NCBI GenBank assembly: GCA_946479405.1
Contig: CAMLGD010000167.1
Span: forward strand, 1-7,462
DNA from: an uncultured Vogesella sp.
GTDB taxonomy: Bacteria > Pseudomonadota > Gammaproteobacteria > Burkholderiales > Chromobacteriaceae
DNA: 7,462 nt
Direction: 5' to 3'
Part shown: in pieces, positions 4,676 through 7,462 of the stretch
How positions within the stretch are numbered: position 1 is the stretch's first letter
Layout of the letters: each line of letters begins with the position of its first letter
Translations under genes and position numbers: made by a program
Notes under the pieces: model-generated
Told to the model about the DNA's origin: nothing
What the model saw: the letters and a program-made list of their open reading frames with translations, nothing else
Databases searched by the model: none

Positions 4676-7321
4676 TCAGCTACGACGGCTGCGGCGGGTG
4701 CGGGGGGCCGGTGGTCTTGGCTCCTGCGCAGGAGCCGCGTCGGCCACTGGCGGCGGCGTCACCGGGGCGGCCTTGGCCGGACTGCGGCGTCGGCTGGCCG
4801 GTTTTTCCGCCGTCGCTTCTGCAGCCGGGGTCTCGGCAGCAGCCGTCCGCTTGGCCGGGCTGCGCCGTGCCGGTTTGGGTGCGGCCACTTCCACCGCTGG
4901 CGGGGCTTCCGGCGCGACGTCGCGCTTGGGCTCCACCTTGGCTGCCGGCTTGGCGGCAACGTTGGCCGCAGGCTTGCTGGCCGCAGGCGCTACCGGTTTC
5001 GGCGTGGCCTTGGCTGCAGGCTTGGCTGCGGCGTTGGCGGCGGGCTGGCGGCGTTGGTTGCCCGCCTTGTCACCGCCTTTGTGCTCCGGCTTGCGATCAC
5101 GGCCATGGCGACGTGCCGGCGCGGCGGTATCGCCACCTTGGCCGGCGGCATCGCGCCCCACTCCGATCAGGGCAAAGTCCACCTGGGCGCTGTCCAGATC
5201 GGCACGCATCACCCTGATGGTGACGACATCGCCCAGCTGGTATTTCAGGCCGCTCTTCTCGCCGATGATGGCCTGCTGCTCCTTGTGGAAATGGAAGTAA
5301 TCCTTGCCCAGCTCGGAGATATGCACCATGCCTTCCACGTACAGGCCATCCAGCAGCACGAAGATGCCAAAGCCGGCCACCGCGCTGATCTTGCCGGTGA
5401 ACACTTCGCCCACCTTGTCACGCATGTAATAGGTCTTGAGCCAGGACTGCACGTCGCGGCTGGCATCGTCGGCGCGACGTTCTGCCATCGAGCAATGCAT
5501 GCCCAGCTGCTCCCACTTGCCCGGCTTGTACTTCTTGTCGTTCAGAATCGCCTTGATGGTGCGATGTACCAGCAGGTCCGGATAACGGCGGATCGGCGAG
5601 GTGAAGTGGGTGTAGGCGTCGTAAGACAGCCCGAAATGGCCCAGATTGTCCGGCTGATACACTGCCTGCTGCATTGAGCGCAGCAGCATGGTCTGGATCA
5701 TCGGCGCATCCGGGCGCTCACGCACGGTATCGGCCAGCGCGGCATAGTCCTTGGTGGTCGGCTTGTCGCCGCCGCCCAGCTGCAGCCCTTTCAGGCGCAG
5801 GAAGGATTGCAGCTGCTCCAGCTTCTCCGGCGTCGGGCCTTCGTGCACGCGGAACAGGCCCTTGTGCTCGTGCTTGAGGATGAACTCGGCGGCGCAGACG
5901 TTGGCCGCCAGCATGCATTCCTCAATCAAGCGGTGCGCCTCGTTGCGTACCACCGGCACGATCTGGCTGATCTTGCCATTGTCGTCGAACAGCATCTGCG
6001 TCTCGGTGGTGTCAAAATCTACCGCGCCGCGCTTCTTGCGCTGCTCCAGCAACTGCTGGAACAAGGCGTACAGCGTTTCCAACTGCGGCTTGAGCTTGTG
6101 CTCGCCGTTTTCAGACAGCAGCTGCCACACCTGGGTATAGGTAAAGCGGAACTGCGAGCGCATCACCGCCGGATAGAACTGGTATTTCTTCACCTTGCCG
6201 CGGGCGGAAATCTGCATGTCGCACACCATGCACAGGCGATCAACGTCCGGATTCAGCGAGCAAATGCCATTGGACAGCTCCTCTGGCAGCATAGGAATCA
6301 CCCGCCGCGGGAAGTACACCGAGGTGCTGCGCTCGCGCGCATCGATATCCAGCGCATCGCCCGGGCGTACGTAGTGGCTGACGTCGGCAATCGCCACGAT
6401 CAGGCGGTAGCCTTTGCCACTTTTCTCGGCATATACCGCGTCGTCGAAGTCGCGTGCGGTTTCGCCGTCGATGGTCACCAGTGGCAGATCGCGCAGATCG
6501 ACGCGCTCCTTGCTGTCGCGTTTGCCCACCTTCTGGCTGGTGGCCTTGGCCTGCGCCAGCGCATCATCGGAGAACACGTGCGGCAGGTCGTGCTTGCGCA
6601 GCGCGATCTCGATTTCCATGCCCGGATCGGCATAGTCGCCCAGCACTTCGCTAACCTTGACGATGGCCTGTCGGTGCTCGTCCGGGTAATCAACGATATC
6701 CACCATTACTACCTGGCCATCGCTGGCGCCATCTTCGCCGCCGGCTTCCACCAGCATTTCGTGATTGATGCGGCGATCTTCCGGCACCACGAACCACACG
6801 CCGCGCTCGCGGTAAATGCGGGCGATCAGGCGGCTGGTGCCACGTTCGATGATTTCGGCAATACGGCCTTCCTGGCGGCCACGGCGGTCGACACCGGCCA
6901 CGCGCACCATCACCCGGTCGCCGTGCATCACTTTGCGCATCTCGCGCTCGGGCAGGAAGATATCGTCGCCGTCGGCAGCCTCGCGCATGGCAAAACCGAA
7001 ACCATCGCGGTGACCGCTGACGCGGCAGGGAATCAGGTCGAGTTTCTGCGCCACGCAGATATCGCCCTTGCGATTAATGAGAATCTGCCCGGCGCGTTCC
7101 ATCGCGCGCAAGCGGCGCTCGAACAGGTCGAGCTCATTGTCGTAAATAGGAAAAACTGCGGCCAACTCTTCGGCATGCATCGGCACGCCATTTTTTTCGA
7201 GGACTTCGAGAACAAATTCGCGACTAGGTAAGGGATTGTCGTACTTGGCTTTTTCGCGCGCAAGATAAGGATCCTGCTGGCGCAAAGGGGTATTTTTACT
7301 GTTTCTTCGCTTGGTAGCCAT
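4676..7321 (-). CDS. rnr: Ribonuclease R (3'-to-5' exoribonuclease), 881 aa
   Basis: RNase R is a processive, Mg-dependent hydrolytic exonuclease that degrades structured RNA, including rRNA and mRNA fragments, and takes part in tmRNA-linked decay. The domains run in the standard order: an N-terminal helix-turn-helix (about residues 33-92), two cold-shock OB folds (about 93-235), the RNB catalytic domain (about 272-600) and an S1 domain (about 636-720). Catalytic residues are in place: TIDGETARDFDDA at 283-295 with Asp285, Asp291, Asp293 and Asp294, Tyr336 in TSVYFP, and HFTSPIRRYPDL at 572-583. A low-complexity basic tail occupies residues 729-881, longer than the lysine-rich tail of the E. 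coli protein (813 aa in total). ATG at 7321 is chosen because it begins MATKRR, as in a typical N-terminus, and has a weak GAG 7 bases upstream. The frame stays open to 7402, but that stretch is promoter DNA. In E. coli rnr is followed by rlmB; here a terminator follows instead. Confidence 0.97.
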   Translation of the reverse strand: MATKRRNSKNTPLRQQDPYLAREKAKYDNPLPSREFVLEVLEKNGVPMHAEELAAVFPIYDNELDLFERRLRAMERAGQILINRKGDICVAQKLDLIPCRVSGHRDGFGFAMREAADGDDIFLPEREMRKVMHGDRVMVRVAGVDRRGRQEGRIAEIIERGTSRLIARIYRERGVWFVVPEDRRINHEMLVEAGGEDGASDGQVVMVDIVDYPDEHRQAIVKVSEVLGDYADPGMEIEIALRKHDLPHVFSDDALAQAKATSQKVGKRDSKERVDLRDLPLVTIDGETARDFDDAVYAEKSGKGYRLIVAIADVSHYVRPGDALDIDARERSTSVYFPRRVIPMLPEELSNGICSLNPDVDRLCMVCDMQISARGKVKKYQFYPAVMRSQFRFTYTQVWQLLSENGEHKLKPQLETLYALFQQLLEQRKKRGAVDFDTTETQMLFDDNGKISQIVPVVRNEAHRLIEECMLAANVCAAEFILKHEHKGLFRVHEGPTPEKLEQLQSFLRLKGLQLGGGDKPTTKDYAALADTVRERPDAPMIQTMLLRSMQQAVYQPDNLGHFGLSYDAYTHFTSPIRRYPDLLVHRTIKAILNDKKYKPGKWEQLGMHCSMAERRADDASRDVQSWLKTYYMRDKVGEVFTGKISAVAGFGIFVLLDGLYVEGMVHISELGKDYFHFHKEQQAIIGEKSGLKYQLGDVVTIRVMRADLDSAQVDFALIGVGRDAAGQGGDTAAPARRHGRDRKPEHKGGDKAGNQRRQPAANAAAKPAAKATPKPVAPAASKPAANVAAKPAAKVEPKRDVAPEAPPAVEVAAPKPARRSPAKRTAAAETPAAEATAEKPASRRRSPAKAAPVTPPPVADAAPAQEPRPPAPRTRRSRRS
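4925..5044 (-). repeat. Imperfect duplication within the RNase R tail coding region
   Basis: Two 48-base segments, 4997-5044 and 4925-4972, encode PAANAAAKPAAKATPK (residues 760-775) and PAANVAAKPAAKVEPK (784-799). The two peptides match at 13 of 16 residues and the DNA matches at about three quarters of positions. The repeat period is 24 codons. A second short motif, RRSPAK, also occurs twice further on (residues 819-824 and 845-850). The pattern suggests growth of the tail by local duplication. Confidence 0.7.
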
Positions 7322-7348
7322 TGACACACTCAAAAAGTTCTTTATAAT
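7321..7348 (+). promoter_or_regulatory. Consensus sigma-70 promoter of the tRNA-Leu gene
   Basis: A perfect -35 TTGACA (7321-7326) and a perfect -10 TATAAT (7343-7348) are separated by 16 bases. They are followed by a GC-containing discriminator (GCGTGC from 7349), as expected for stable-RNA promoters under stringent control. Transcription would begin near 7355, about 54 bases before the mature tRNA. The first base of the -35 box is also the first base of the rnr start codon on the other strand. Confidence 0.88.
7341..7346 (-). promoter_or_regulatory. Possible rnr -10 element overlapping the tRNA -10 box
   Basis: Read on the minus strand, TATAAA occupies 7346-7341, within and beside the tRNA TATAAT box. 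No good -35 is seen at the right distance (CAGCAC at 7369-7364). If used, it would give rnr a leader of only about 13 bases. A promoter further upstream, beyond the window, is equally possible. Confidence 0.25.
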
Positions 7349-7408
7349 GCGTGCTTCTTCGATGTGCTGCAGCGAAAAAGCAACGCATCGATGATACAGC
7401 AAAGCAAA

Positions 7409-7462
7409 GCCCAGGTGGCGGAATTGGTAGACGCACTAGGTTCAGGTCCTAGCGGTGGCAAC
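7409..7462 (+). tRNA. tRNA-Leu(CAG), 5' part (truncated by window edge)
   Basis: The first 54 bases of a leucine tRNA (full length about 85-88) are present. The 5' acceptor strand GCCCAGG (7409-7415) is followed by TG and a D arm containing GGCGGAATTGGTAGACGC, a hallmark of bacterial tRNA-Leu. The anticodon stem CTAGG (7436-7440) pairs with CCTAG (7448-7452) around the loop TTCAGGT, giving anticodon CAG at 7443-7445, which reads the CUG codon. CUG is the dominant Leu codon in the genes of this window. The sequence then enters the long class II variable arm and runs off the edge, so the T arm and 3' acceptor strand are not seen. Confidence 0.95.

Noticed and set aside
4870..5060. GC-rich repetitive DNA that could be mistaken for a tandem-repeat or CRISPR-like array
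   Set aside because: The repeats are imperfect, in frame, have no unique spacers and are explained by the Ala/Lys/Pro coding tail of RNase R.
4446..5300. 284-codon Gly/Ala-rich frame on the plus strand
   Set aside because: It overlaps the rnr terminator and the low-complexity tail of rnr in antisense; the Ala/Gly richness simply mirrors the repeated tail codons.
5807..7231. 474-codon open frame on the plus strand opposite rnr
   Set aside because: It lies wholly antisense to the well-supported RNase R gene, is rich in His/Ala/Gln with no recognisable domain, and results from GC-rich codon bias leaving the opposite strand open.
1..7462. Mobile element or defence-system content
   Set aside because: No transposase, integrase, terminal repeats, toxin-antitoxin or nuclease cassette was found; genes, spacing and composition look like core chromosome. 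The tRNA is a common integration site, but its 3' end lies outside the window.

Overview
The window looks like ordinary chromosome from a GC-rich Gram-negative bacterium. A betaproteobacterium, possibly of the Chromobacteriaceae/Neisseriales, fits the codon use, the RNase R with a long Ala/Lys/Pro tail and the overall gene style. That placement is inference from composition and protein character, not a database match. I see no transposase, integrase, CRISPR array, prophage gene or toxin pair.

Layout, left to right. (1) A LysR-family regulator, cut by the left edge (minus strand, 1-367), is divergent from a small short-chain dehydrogenase (SDR)-like gene (463-1062). A 95-base shared control region with a perfect TTGACA lies between them. 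(2) After a 113-base gap holding two mutually exclusive inverted repeats comes a stand-alone ClpP-like serine protease gene (1176-1835). (3) Converging on it from the right is a probable two-gene minus-strand operon: a secreted or periplasmic DUF3857/transglutaminase-like protein (2659-4515), then a basic CHAD-domain protein (1861-2619), 39 bases apart. (4) Further right, also on the minus strand, is rnr (RNase R, 4676-7321), ended by a strong intrinsic terminator at 4642-4670. (5) Divergent from rnr is a tRNA-Leu(CAG) gene, cut by the right edge. Its promoter has perfect consensus hexamers, TTGACA-N16-TATAAT, and the -35 box overlaps the rnr start codon by one base.

Functionally these are mostly separate units. 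The LysR/SDR pair is the usual regulator-plus-target arrangement. RNase R and tRNA-Leu belong to core RNA metabolism and translation. The transglutaminase-like/CHAD pair is the least understood part: an exported Cys-His-Asp protein co-transcribed with a putative polyphosphate-binding protein. Nothing here makes a convincing case for a wholly new multi-gene system. The best leads are the overlapping rnr/tRNA promoter region, the duplicated H1-like tail on RNase R, the charge-polarised ClpP homologue, and the SDR that lacks the Tyr-x3-Lys motif.
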